A DNA stretch of 14,773 bases from Archangium sp. (GTDB lineage: Bacteria > Myxococcota > Myxococcia > Myxococcales > Myxococcaceae), in assembly GCA_016793585.1 (NCBI GenBank), contig JAEUJR010000870.1:1-14773 (forward strand), in the 5' to 3' direction. Within the stretch, counting starts at the first letter, position 1. Every line of letters starts with the position of its first letter. The translations under genes and the position numbers were made by a program. The notes below the pieces were generated by a model that made no database searches, had not been told where the DNA came from, and saw nothing but the letters and a program-made list of their open reading frames with translations. Below, one piece after another: positions 1-6,465 of this stretch.

Positions 1-615
1 ATAGAAGCGCACGTCTTCGCGCGACTCGTCTTCTTCGTCGGTGACGAACACGAGGTAGAGGTACGCGTCAGGGCGGAGGAAGGCGAAGTCCTTCTTCTCG
101 TCGCAGGCGGTGATGCAGGCCGGCTTGTTCGCGGCGCACGAACGTTTGCATTGCTCGATGGCCAGCGTGTTCGCTTCTTTCTGCAGGTTGATGGCGAGGC
201 GGCCGGCTTCGAGGCCCGCTTCGTAGGGGCTGCCCTGAATGCCCACCTTGATGTTGTTCGAGAAGGCCCCGGCGACGTTCGCGGTCTGCGGCGTGATGAC
301 GCGCGGGTTGCCCTTGAGCGCGCCCTTGTCCTTGAAGATGTCGGTGGTGGTGACGGCGATGCGGTAGTCGATGCTCGAGCGCGTGAAGAGGTCGATGAAG
401 GAGCCGAAGTTGCGCGCGAGGTTGTCCTGCCGCGGCGCCATCGAGCCGGAGTTGTCGACCACCCAGAGCACGTCGATCTTCGAGGCCGCCTGCTGCGTGT
501 ACGAGTCGACGCGAACGTCGGGGGGCAGGGTGGCGACGATGCGATCAGGCCCGCAAGCAGTGGCGACGACACCCGTCGCGGCGAGGGCAAAAAGTGACAA
601 ACCTCTGGCAACCAT
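1..615 (-). CDS. VWA-domain lipoprotein, C-terminus cut by window edge
   Basis: The first 205 residues of a predicted surface or periplasmic lipoprotein with a von Willebrand factor A domain; the frame is still open at position 1. The ATG at 615 begins a lipoprotein signal peptide (hydrophobic residues about 5-20, lipobox-like ATA-C with Cys21). The VWA fold starts near residue 46 with the strand KIDVLWVVDNSGSM, so the metal-ion-dependent adhesion site D54-x-S56-x-S58 is intact. A second core strand, YLYLVFVTDEEDES, at about 185-198 supplies a later acidic residue of the kind that completes the site. Between them, residues 156-171 hold four cysteines spaced CX3C-X6-CX3C, probably a disulfide-stapled insertion. 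VWA domains normally bind proteins or matrix in a divalent-metal-dependent way; the ligand here is unknown. The gene is divergent from the Sel1-type membrane protein. The missing C-terminus could carry further domains. Confidence 0.9.
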   Translation of the reverse strand, partial: MVARGLSLFALAATGVVATACGPDRIVATLPPDVRVDSYTQQAASKIDVLWVVDNSGSMAPRQDNLARNFGSFIDLFTRSSIDYRIAVTTTDIFKDKGALKGNPRVITPQTANVAGAFSNNIKVGIQGSPYEAGLEAGRLAINLQKEANTLAIEQCKRSCAANKPACITACDEKKDFAFLRPDAYLYLVFVTDEEDESREDVRFY

Positions 616-832
616 GGCGGTCTTCTGGCGCACGCGGGGGTCTCCCTGCAACGAGAGACCCGTTGTAGCCCGAAGTCGCATGCCGTGGCTGCAACCCTCG
701 GGTTTTTGATGAGTCTGCATGGATCCGCCCATGGTGCCCGGGCGGATCAGCATCGTTCAAAGTCGGACATCGGTGTCAGGTGGTCGCAAGTCGTCTGAGG
801 CGATCATTCGGTGAGCCGATAGGGTCGGCCAA
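616..832. promoter_or_regulatory. Divergent intergenic region with two perfect inverted repeats
   Basis: This 217-bp gap lies between the divergent VWA lipoprotein and the Sel1-tail membrane protein, so it must hold the start signals of both. Two perfect inverted repeats are visible. GGGTCTC (638-644) pairs with GAGACCC (655-661) around a 10-base loop, 22 bp upstream of the VWA start. GATCCGCCC (722-730) pairs with GGGCGGATC (740-748) around a 9-base loop. With genes pointing away on both sides, neither is placed as a terminator; operator sites or 5' leader structures fit better. I see no convincing -35/-10 pair. Confidence 0.5.
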
Positions 833-1624
833 ATGACACGGGGAACGCCGCTTGGGCTGCTGCTGGTCAGCGTGCTGGTCGCCTCCCCGGCGTTCGCGCA
901 TGGCGACATGGCCGCGAAGGGAATCGCCGAGCTCTTCAGCCTCATGGTGGCCGGGGTCTTCTTCGTCGTGAGCGTGATTCTCGGAGTCGTCGCGCGGCGA
1001 ATGACGCCGAAGGCCGACTCGGTGGGCGGCGCGTTTCGCGCGGGGCTGGTTGGTGTGCTGGCGCTGCTCGCGTTGACCGTCGCGTGCATTGGCGCGGCGA
1101 TGGGCTCGGACGCAGTGTTCGATCACACGCCCCGCGGGTTCGCAGTGCTGCTCGCCGTGCTGCCCGCGTCGTTCGCAGCGCAGTTCTTCGTGAGCGCGCG
1201 GTTGTACCGACGTCTCGAGGCGCGCGGACTCTCGGTGGGAAGCATCGTGCTCGGAGTCCTCTTCGCGCTCCTGGCGGTGCTCGTGGGCTTCGTGCTCGCC
1301 GTCGATGCGTTCGTGCCCACGGCGCAGCGCACCTCGGGTGAAGTGCGCGCCTACCGCGAAGGGTGTGAGCGGGGCGACGGCAGTGACTGCAACATGCTCG
1401 GTCTGCGACTGCGCACGGGGAGCGGTGTTCTTCAGGACGCGCCGGCGGCGACACGAGCGTTCGAAAAGGCGTGCACGCTCGGGGCCTCCATTGGCTGCAG
1501 GAACCTGGCTGAGATGCTCCGCAACGGAGAAGGCGTGCCGCGCGAGGAGGCGGCCGCCCAGCGGTGGCTCGACCGGTACGACGAGCTCGAGCGTTCACCA
1601 GCCGACGCGTCGACGTCGAACTGA
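833..1624 (+). CDS. Inner-membrane protein with C-terminal Sel1-like (Hcp-type) repeats
   Basis: A 263-residue protein of unknown role. The N-terminus is a signal peptide (SPAFA, likely cleavage after Ala22). Hydrophobic segments follow at about 31-55, 70-92, 102-122 and 136-160, indicating a polytopic inner-membrane domain. The C-terminal 90 residues hold two Sel1-like alpha/alpha repeats: about 178-213, with Cys178 and Cys186, and 214-250, with Cys214 and Cys222. The C-X7-C spacing inside each repeat is the disulfide pattern of Helicobacter cysteine-rich Hcp proteins, which points to a non-cytoplasmic tail. Sel1 repeats are protein-interaction scaffolds. The ATG at 833 is followed directly by the signal peptide, so the start is credible although the ribosome binding site is weak. 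The gene is convergent with the Coq4-family gene, with a hairpin between. The membrane part resembles no family I can name. Confidence 0.85.
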   Translation: MTRGTPLGLLLVSVLVASPAFAHGDMAAKGIAELFSLMVAGVFFVVSVILGVVARRMTPKADSVGGAFRAGLVGVLALLALTVACIGAAMGSDAVFDHTPRGFAVLLAVLPASFAAQFFVSARLYRRLEARGLSVGSIVLGVLFALLAVLVGFVLAVDAFVPTAQRTSGEVRAYREGCERGDGSDCNMLGLRLRTGSGVLQDAPAATRAFEKACTLGASIGCRNLAEMLRNGEGVPREEAAAQRWLDRYDELERSPADASTSN

Positions 1625-1641
1625 AAGTCGCCAGCTGATCC

Positions 1642-1685
1642 GTCGCGACCCTTCCGGAACATCAACCCATCGGAAGAGACGCGAC
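1642..1685. terminator. Candidate bidirectional terminator hairpin between convergent genes
   Basis: GTCGCG (1642-1647) pairs with CGCGAC (1680-1685), and CTTCCG (1651-1656) pairs with CGGAAG (1671-1676). The two 6-bp helices are separated by a 3x3 internal loop (ACC/AGA) and capped by a 14-base loop. The structure sits entirely in the 67-bp gap between the stop of the Sel1-tail gene and the stop of the Coq4-family gene, which is where a shared terminator should be. Neither side has a T-run, so it is not a canonical intrinsic terminator; it may need Rho or act as a 3'-end stabiliser. Confidence 0.5.
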
Positions 1686-1691
1686 TGACCA

Positions 1692-2399
1692 TCAGGCCGA
1701 GACGATGCCTCTTCGGCGCAGCTCATCGGTGCGCAACGGCGTGTACTGCGGCGGCGAACCGACCCGCAGGCGCGCGCGAACTTCGTCGACCGGCAATGGG
1801 AGCAACGACTCCCAGTCTTGCGGCGCGAGCGGCTGGGCTCGCTTCCCACGCACGAAGCCGTCGACCACCAGCCACGCGTCATCACCGCTGAGGCCCTTCG
1901 CGAAGCCCGCGCCGACCACGAGCGCAATGCCGGGGTGCCAGTACTGCCCGAGCAGGAACGCGAGCAGCGACAGTTCTCCCAGCACGTCACCGCGATAGCC
2001 CGTCACCGCGTGCCAGAGGTCGTGCGTGTCGCGCATGCGCGCGCGCTGCCAATCGAAGCCGTCGTGAACGCGCTCTCCCTCGGCGGCCGCGGCGAGAATG
2101 CCCTCGGGGCTGATGTTCTCCGACTCGAGGAAGTCGAGGTACGCGTGCGCCAGGCTGCCCTTCGGCATCGCGCGCAGCGCTTCACGGTTGGTGAGGAGCG
2201 GCACGATGTCGGGCTCGGTCTCCTGGAGCCGCCGCCCCGTCTCCGTCGCTTCGAACTGCTTCCGCAGCCGGTCCGACGCGTTGCCCTGCAGCGCCTCGAT
2301 GAGTCCGAAGACCCGCGGCAGGTCGTCGGGGTTCTTGAGCAGCGCCTGAAGTTCCCGCCCGGCGCGGGGGAGGTCGTACCGCCGGAGCACGTCGTTCAT
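1692..2399 (-). CDS. Coq4-family protein
   Basis: A 235-residue cytoplasmic protein of the COQ4 family. The family signature HDxxHx11E is complete: His126-Asp127-Leu-Trp-His130, then 11 residues to Glu142, in the context RDTHDLWHAVTGY...GELSLL. In eukaryotic Coq4 these residues bind a metal ion, and the protein takes part in C1 decarboxylation/hydroxylation of the ubiquinone head group and in organising the CoQ complex. The rest is helical, as in the family, and the length is close to other bacterial Coq4-like proteins. The ATG at 2399 follows GAGGG at 2405-2409 with 5-base spacing. The gene is divergent from a TetR regulator, whose candidate operators overlap its promoter. Many bacterial Coq4-like proteins have no assigned function, and the inferred lineage mostly uses menaquinone, so the substrate here may not be a ubiquinone precursor. 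Family assignment is firm; function is open. Confidence 0.9.
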   Translation of the reverse strand: MNDVLRRYDLPRAGRELQALLKNPDDLPRVFGLIEALQGNASDRLRKQFEATETGRRLQETEPDIVPLLTNREALRAMPKGSLAHAYLDFLESENISPEGILAAAAEGERVHDGFDWQRARMRDTHDLWHAVTGYRGDVLGELSLLAFLLGQYWHPGIALVVGAGFAKGLSGDDAWLVVDGFVRGKRAQPLAPQDWESLLPLPVDEVRARLRVGSPPQYTPLRTDELRRRGIVSA

Positions 2400-2413
2400 G
2401 TGGACCCTCGTTC

Positions 2414-2456
2414 GTTATCGACAAGGCTGTTCATAACGCTGCTGACAAAGTTGTCA
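2414..2456. promoter_or_regulatory. Candidate TetR operators (two dyads) in the coq4/tetR gap
   Basis: Two dyads occupy the 94-bp divergent gap. TGACAA-AG-TTGTCA (2443-2456) has perfect 6-bp arms and overlaps the predicted coq4 -35 box. GTTATcgACAaggcTGTtcATAAC (2414-2437) pairs at 8 of 12 positions and covers the -10 and transcription start. TetR regulators commonly bind 15-28-bp dyads between themselves and a divergent target, often repressing both. Binding by the neighbouring TetR protein is inferred from position. Confidence 0.55.
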
Positions 2457-2457
2457 A
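2430..2457 (-). promoter_or_regulatory. Predicted sigma70-type promoter of the Coq4-family gene
   Basis: On the minus strand a perfect TTGACA (-35, 2452-2457) is followed after 16 bp by TATGAA (-10, 2430-2435; four of six consensus bases). Transcription would start near 2423, giving a leader of about 24 bases before the ATG at 2399. This is among the few AT-rich stretches in the window, which supports a real promoter. Confidence 0.6.
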
Positions 2458-2493
2458 CAGGGCGCGGCCGCTGCGTTCTGTTAGAGAAGGCCC

Positions 2494-3105
2494 ATGAGCC
2501 GCTCCCGTGCCGTTGCCGAGCCCCGCCGCCGTCGCTCAGCTGACGAGGCGCGCGAGGCCATTCTCGACGCCGCCGAGACGCAGCTGCGCACGGTGGGCCC
2601 GGGAGGCATTCGCCTGCAGGAGGTCGCGCGCGTGGTCGGCGTCTCGCACCCGACGGTGCTCCATCACTTCGGCAGCCGCGAAGGACTGGTCGAGGCGCTC
2701 GTCGCGCGCAGCCTCGAGCGCATTCAGGCGGGCCTGTTCGACGCTGTGGCTGCGCAGCCGGGCTCCGACGGCATCGCCTCGTTGCTCGAGCAGGTCTCGA
2801 AGCAGATGAAGGCCGACGATCGAGCGCGCTGTTTTCTCTGGCTCGCGCTCGCGGGCTACGGACCCGGGCTCAAGGGGCTGGCCGTGAAGCCGCTCGCCGA
2901 AGCCGTGCACGAGGTGCGTCGCCAGAAACGGCAGGGCACGGGCAAACGGTTGCCGCCCTTCGAAGACTCGTGGTTCTCGGTGCTGCTGCCCGCGCTCGCG
3001 CTGCTCTCACTGAGCGTGCTGGAGGAGCAGGGCATCTCCGAATTCGATGGCGTTCGGTTCAGAGCGTGGCTCGCGAAGCTCGTGCACCGTCACCTGGAGT
3101 CGTGA
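2494..3105 (+). CDS. TetR-family transcriptional regulator
   Basis: A 203-residue DNA-binding regulator. Residues about 16-65 form the TetR N-terminal helix-turn-helix: an AREAILDAAETQL helix, then IRLQEVARVVGVSHPTVLHHFGSREGLVEAL, matching the family pattern in which a recognition helix precedes an aromatic/HF-x-s-K/R-e-L segment. The remainder is an all-helical ligand-binding and dimerisation domain with no feature that identifies the ligand. The ATG at 2494 follows AGAAGG (2485-2490) with short 3-base spacing, and an Arg-rich arm (residues 10-14) precedes the helix-turn-helix. It is divergent from the Coq4-family gene and probably represses that gene and itself through the dyads between them. 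Its stop lies only 3 bp from the stop of the convergent TPR gene, leaving no room for a terminator. Confidence 0.93.
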   Translation: MSRSRAVAEPRRRRSADEAREAILDAAETQLRTVGPGGIRLQEVARVVGVSHPTVLHHFGSREGLVEALVARSLERIQAGLFDAVAAQPGSDGIASLLEQVSKQMKADDRARCFLWLALAGYGPGLKGLAVKPLAEAVHEVRRQKRQGTGKRLPPFEDSWFSVLLPALALLSLSVLEEQGISEFDGVRFRAWLAKLVHRHLES

Positions 3106-3108
3106 CCG

Positions 3109-3828
3109 TCACGCATCGCACTCCGAAGGGCTGTCCGAGAAGCGGCTCCACTGCCCTGCGGCGAGCGAGCCGTCGGGTTCGATCGTGAACGAGAGCTCCT
3201 TCGTGTCGAGGCCCGGCAGCGGCTGGGCGAACACGAGCTTCAGCGCGCGGCCCTTCAGCGTCCACGTGCCCTTGAAGGTGCGAATGTCGAGCGGCAGCCC
3301 CGCTTCGTTCAACAGCCTCAGCGTGAGCGAGACACCGCCCGGCGTGAACGTCATCGAGCGCGTGGAGCCGTACGCACCTTCGCCCGCGCTGTACCAGGTG
3401 ACGGCGGTGATCAGCTTCGGCAGGTCAGCGTCCCTCGAAGGTGAGAGACCGAGCAGGCTCTGGAACTGAAGCGTGGTGCGCAGCTCTTTCAGGTCGGGGT
3501 CGGTGAGCGCCTTCTCGAGCCGGTTCGGGTCGATGCGAATGGCCTCGAGCACGTGCTCCCAGATGCTCGGCAGGTAGGCCTCGACTTCGCAGGTCTTGCC
3601 GGCTTTGCGCGCGAGCGCCATCGCGCAGGCGAGGTTGAAGTGCGCGAGCGCAAGCGCGCGGGTCTGCGCCACCTGCTCCTTCGTCGACGGCTGCTCGGCC
3701 TCGCGCTCGAGCGCCGCCTTGAACTGCGCGATGGCCTCGGGGTACCGCTTCGCCTGGTACAGCTTCATGCCGGCGGCGTTGGCGTCGGCGACCGTGGGCG
3801 CGGCGGCGAGCAGGAGCGCGAGGAGCAT
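3109..3828 (-). CDS. Secreted TPR protein with C-terminal beta domain
   Basis: A 239-residue exported protein of unknown function. The very short hydrophobic N-terminus (MLLALLLAAAPTVADA) reads as a signal peptide with cleavage near residues 14-16. Residues about 17-45 form a typical tetratricopeptide unit (AAGMKLYQAKRYPEAIAQFKAAL), with further helical hairpins at about 56-75 and 85-103 (VLEAIRIDPNRLEKAL). From about residue 140 the sequence becomes strand-rich with a lipocalin-like look (SMTFTPGG, then FKGTWTLKGRALKLVF), which may be a small beta-barrel or a decorated-envelope domain. TPRs mediate protein contacts, so a periplasmic adaptor role is possible but unproven. The start is divergent from thiD with 48 bp between, and no clear ribosome binding site is visible. 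The stop is 3 bp from the tetR stop. Confidence 0.82.
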   Translation of the reverse strand: MLLALLLAAAPTVADANAAGMKLYQAKRYPEAIAQFKAALEREAEQPSTKEQVAQTRALALAHFNLACAMALARKAGKTCEVEAYLPSIWEHVLEAIRIDPNRLEKALTDPDLKELRTTLQFQSLLGLSPSRDADLPKLITAVTWYSAGEGAYGSTRSMTFTPGGVSLTLRLLNEAGLPLDIRTFKGTWTLKGRALKLVFAQPLPGLDTKELSFTIEPDGSLAAGQWSRFSDSPSECDA

Positions 3829-3876
3829 GCGCCGGTTCTACACGAAGCCGTTTCCACTTCTGGTAGCGAGCGGTGC

Positions 3877-4671
3877 ATGACCGACATCGCGCTCACCATC
3901 GCCGGCTCGGACCCCTCGGGTGGTGCGGGCATTCAGGCCGACCTGAAGACGTTTCATCAGCACGGCGTGTACGGCATGGCGGTCATCTCGCTGCTCACGG
4001 TGCAGTCGACGACGGGCGTGACGCGCGTGCAGACGGTGGAGCCCGACCTGCTCGCGCAGCAGCTCGACCATCTGCTGGTCGACCTCGTGCCCGGCGCGGC
4101 GAAGACCGGAGCGCTCGGCAACGCGTCACTCGTCGAGGTGGTCGCGGCGCGCGCGAAGGGCTTCCGCTTTCCCCTCGTGGTCGACCCGGTGATGATCAGC
4201 AAACACGGCCACCCGCTCATCGACGCCTCGGCGGTGCAAGCGGTGAAGTCGAAGCTCTTGCCGGTGACGTTCCTCGTGACGCCGAACGCGCACGAGGCCG
4301 CGGCGCTCACGGGACGAAAGGTCGACACGCTCGCCGAAGCGAAAGACGCCGCGAAGGCCATCGCGCAGCTCGGCGTGAAGCACGTGCTCGTGAAGGGCGG
4401 CCACCTCGAAGGTGACGCCGTCGACGTGCTGTTGGCCGATGGGGTCGTGCACGAGCTCCACGCGCCGCGCATCGAGACGAAGCACACGCACGGCACCGGC
4501 TGCACCTCGTCTGCAGCCATCACCGCGCGGCTCAGCCAGGGGCGCTCACTCGTCGAGGCGGTGACGCAGGCGAAGGCGTGGGTGACGCGCGCGATTCAGA
4601 CGGCGCCCGGCCTCGGGCATGGCGTGGGCCCGGTGAATCACCTCGCGCCGCTCACGGCAGCCGAACGCTGA
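3877..4671 (+). CDS. thiD: Hydroxymethylpyrimidine/phosphomethylpyrimidine kinase
   Basis: A 264-residue cytoplasmic kinase that phosphorylates 4-amino-5-hydroxymethyl-2-methylpyrimidine (HMP) and then HMP-P, supplying the pyrimidine half of thiamine diphosphate. The ribokinase-fold signatures are all present: N-terminal AGSDPSGGAGIQADLKTF (9-26), KTGALGN (76-82), VVDPVM (101-106), VTPNAHEAAALTG (134-146), KGGH (173-176) and the catalytic anion-hole loop HGTGCTSSAAI (205-215) with Cys209. The length matches the usual 260-270 residues. The frame is open well upstream, but the ATG at 3877 begins exactly at the conserved N-terminus and clears the divergent TPR gene. There is no TPP riboswitch in the 48-bp upstream gap and no other thi gene nearby, so it may serve salvage or act apart from a thi operon. 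Its 3' end overlaps the next convergent gene by 20 bp. Confidence 0.96.
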   Translation: MTDIALTIAGSDPSGGAGIQADLKTFHQHGVYGMAVISLLTVQSTTGVTRVQTVEPDLLAQQLDHLLVDLVPGAAKTGALGNASLVEVVAARAKGFRFPLVVDPVMISKHGHPLIDASAVQAVKSKLLPVTFLVTPNAHEAAALTGRKVDTLAEAKDAAKAIAQLGVKHVLVKGGHLEGDAVDVLLADGVVHELHAPRIETKHTHGTGCTSSAAITARLSQGRSLVEAVTQAKAWVTRAIQTAPGLGHGVGPVNHLAPLTAAER

Positions 4672-5488
4672 ACGACATCAGCCCGCCGCCGTCGAGGGGC
4701 ACGAGCCCGGCCGAGACCGGCACCATCTCGGTGCCGCCAATCGCGTAGACCAGCAACCCGACGAGCGCGACCCCGACGCCGACGAACATGGTGCCGATGA
4801 GCGCGCTCTCGGTCGGGGTGAGCGGGGCGTCGGCCGGCGCGTTGGTGTCGATGACGATGAAGAGGCCCACCAGCGACCCGACCGCGGCGACCGAGCCGCC
4901 AATCATCGTCCACATGCCGACCTTGCGCACCGTCGTGGGCTTGCGCTCGTAGGTCGGCGTGATGGTCGGAGCCGCCGCGTCTCGCTGCCGTGACGGGAGC
5001 GGCGGCGGTTCGGCTGCGCGCGTCGGGGTGAGCTGCCGGCCCAGCTTCTTCGAAAGCTGCGGCGCCATCGCCCGCGCGGCTTCCGTCATCGCGTCGAGCA
5101 GCTGCGCCTCGGAGTCGAGCCGCTTCGAGAACAACGTCACCACCTTCGCGTCGGAGGCGCCGATGAGCCGCGTGTCGAGCTGAATCACCGCCCCGAGCTT
5201 CGCCACCGAGCCGAGCAGAATCGCGTCGACGCCCAGCGCGTTCGCCAGCTCGGCCGCGCACTGTGACTCACCGCAGCCGAGCAGCTGCTTCTGCCGCTCG
5301 ATTCCAACCACAGCCGCAATTTGCGCTGGCGTGGTGACCTCGACGCCTTCGAGCGTGAGCTCCTGGCTGAGGTGATCGTTCACGAACGTGAGCAGCTCGG
5401 CAGAGGCGTTCACGCCCGACAGACCCGGCGCCGCGACCTTCACGGGCGCCGCCGCGAGAACCGCCACCACCACCACGATGCTCGTCAC
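4652..5488 (-). CDS. TolB/LpoB-like exported protein with two C-terminal membrane helices
   Basis: A 278-residue protein started at the GTG at 5488, because AAGGAGG (5494-5500) lies 5 bases upstream and a short hydrophobic leader (residues 3-14) follows directly. A longer reading to a TTG at 5572 would add a charged N-terminus and cross the divergent gene's start. Residues about 25-150 form an alpha/beta domain like the FlgO/LpoB/TolB-N group: helix LLTFVNDHLSQEL, then GIERQKQLLGCGESQCAAELANALGVDAILLGSV, with a C-X4-C pair (Cys72, Cys77). A Pro-rich linker (about 153-185) leads to two hydrophobic helices (195-215, 229-251) and a short strand-rich tail. Such proteins recur in myxobacteria without known function; an envelope role is likely. 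Its partner across the 83-bp divergent gap has the same architecture. The 3' end overlaps thiD by 20 bp. Confidence 0.83.
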   Translation of the reverse strand: MTSIVVVVAVLAAAPVKVAAPGLSGVNASAELLTFVNDHLSQELTLEGVEVTTPAQIAAVVGIERQKQLLGCGESQCAAELANALGVDAILLGSVAKLGAVIQLDTRLIGASDAKVVTLFSKRLDSEAQLLDAMTEAARAMAPQLSKKLGRQLTPTRAAEPPPLPSRQRDAAAPTITPTYERKPTTVRKVGMWTMIGGSVAAVGSLVGLFIVIDTNAPADAPLTPTESALIGTMFVGVGVALVGLLVYAIGGTEMVPVSAGLVPLDGGGLMSFSVRLP

Positions 5489-5571
5489 GACGACCTCCTT
5501 CGGCGACTGTACTCGCGAAATCGCAGGGCGAGACTTTGCTTTCGACGCTGGCCGCGCTCCAATGCGCGCCA
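5489..5571. promoter_or_regulatory. Divergent promoter region of the TolB-like pair
   Basis: This 83-bp gap separates the two divergent genes of shared architecture and must hold the promoter of the + strand lipoprotein gene set. I see the minus-strand Shine-Dalgarno, a weak minus-strand -10-like TACAGT without a matching -35, and a short duplication (CCAATGCG twice, 5559-5566 and 5569-5576) at the + strand start. No confident promoter or operator can be named. Confidence 0.4.
5494..5500 (-). promoter_or_regulatory. Strong Shine-Dalgarno fixing the GTG start at 5488
   Basis: AAGGAGG on the minus strand, 5 bases before GTG, is the strongest ribosome binding site I noticed in the window. It decides the start of the TolB/LpoB-like gene at 5488 rather than at the in-frame TTG 84 bases further upstream. 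Confidence 0.75.
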
Positions 5572-6465
5572 ATGCGACGACTTCTGGGGGTGCTGCTCCT
5601 CATGGCAGGCACGTCGGCGTCTGCGACGTCGGTGCTGGTGGTGGCCGAGAACGACACGGCCCGTGACGTGGCAGGTGAGCTGGTCGAGCCCTTTGGCAAA
5701 GCGAAGGTGAAGCTGAAGGTGGCGGGCCCGCAGGCTCCGGCGTCGCAGTGTCTGCAGCGGGCCAGCGGCGACCGCAACCGGTGCCTCTCTCAGGCCGGCG
5801 AGACCGCCTTCGTCGACGCGGTGCTGCAGCTCGGGGCGAGCACGAACAAGGGGCGCACCACGGTGACGTTCCTGCTGCTCAGCCTCGACGATGGAAAGCT
5901 GATCAAGAAGGAGGTCGCGACCGGCCCCTCGGCGAACCTGGGTGGTGCGCTCAAGCCCGTCATCGCCCGCGTCGCGAAGCTCGTGAAGCCGCGGCCCGCA
6001 GAGCCCAAAGGTGAGCCGAAGGCCGACCCCGTCGTCAAAGCCGACCCCGTGAAGAGCGACCCGGTCGTGAAGGCCGAGCCGGTGAAGAGCGAGCCCGTGA
6101 AGCCCCAGCCTGATCCGGTGAAGCAGCAAGACGCGCCGACGAAGGCGAACCTCGAGCCGGTGGTGGTGACGCCGCCCGAGTCGGTGGTCGCGCCGGCCAG
6201 GGGCTCTGGGGTGACCGTCGCTGCGTGGACGACGACGGGCCTCGCGGTCGCGGCTGCAGGCGTGGCGGGAACGTTCGGCGCCATGGGGCTCGGTACACGG
6301 TCGCAGCTCGACGCGAACGAGGCGGGCATCTCGGCACTCTCGCGCAGTCAGGCCAACGCGCTCGCCGCGCAGGCCAACACCAACTTCTCGGTCGCGCTGG
6401 GCGCCGGCATCGGCGCGGGCGTGCTCGGCGTCGTCTCGGCCATTCTCTGGAGTCAGACACCATGA
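5572..6465 (+). CDS. Exported TolB-like protein with Lys/Pro repeat linker and C-terminal helix pair
   Basis: A 297-residue protein of unknown function. The ATG at 5572 begins a clear signal peptide (MRRLLGVLLLMAGTSASA, cleavage near residue 18). Residues 19-138 form an alpha/beta domain (SVLVVAEND..., AFVDAVLQLGASTNKGRTTVTFLLLSLDDGKLIKKEV) that looks like the nucleoside-hydrolase-free TolB-N/LpoB fold, with Cys60 and Cys71 possibly paired. Residues about 145-186 are a TonB-like Lys/Pro linker built from repeats such as ADPVVK, SDPVVK and SEPVK. Two hydrophobic Gly/Ala-rich helices (about 215-240 and 271-293) finish the protein, separated by an Asn/Gln/Ala-rich segment. The linker length suits spanning the periplasm, though direction and topology are not determined. 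Its stop overlaps the ATG of the next lipoprotein gene (ATGA), so the two are probably translationally coupled. The divergent neighbour shares the layout. Confidence 0.82.
   Translation: MRRLLGVLLLMAGTSASATSVLVVAENDTARDVAGELVEPFGKAKVKLKVAGPQAPASQCLQRASGDRNRCLSQAGETAFVDAVLQLGASTNKGRTTVTFLLLSLDDGKLIKKEVATGPSANLGGALKPVIARVAKLVKPRPAEPKGEPKADPVVKADPVKSDPVVKAEPVKSEPVKPQPDPVKQQDAPTKANLEPVVVTPPESVVAPARGSGVTVAAWTTTGLAVAAAGVAGTFGAMGLGTRSQLDANEAGISALSRSQANALAAQANTNFSVALGAGIGAGVLGVVSAILWSQTP

Noticed and set aside
942..1598. 218-codon minus-strand Arg-rich frame opposite the Sel1-tail gene
   Set aside because: It is a composition-driven shadow; the + strand frame has a signal peptide, membrane helices and Sel1 repeats.
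3829..3876. Possible TPP riboswitch upstream of thiD
   Set aside because: The gap is only 48 bp and has no THI-box-like conserved segments.
4652..5572. Longer TolB-like protein starting from the TTG at 5572
   Set aside because: The GTG at 5488 has a near-perfect Shine-Dalgarno 5 bases away and is followed at once by a hydrophobic leader; the longer form would bury the signal peptide and cross the neighbour's start.
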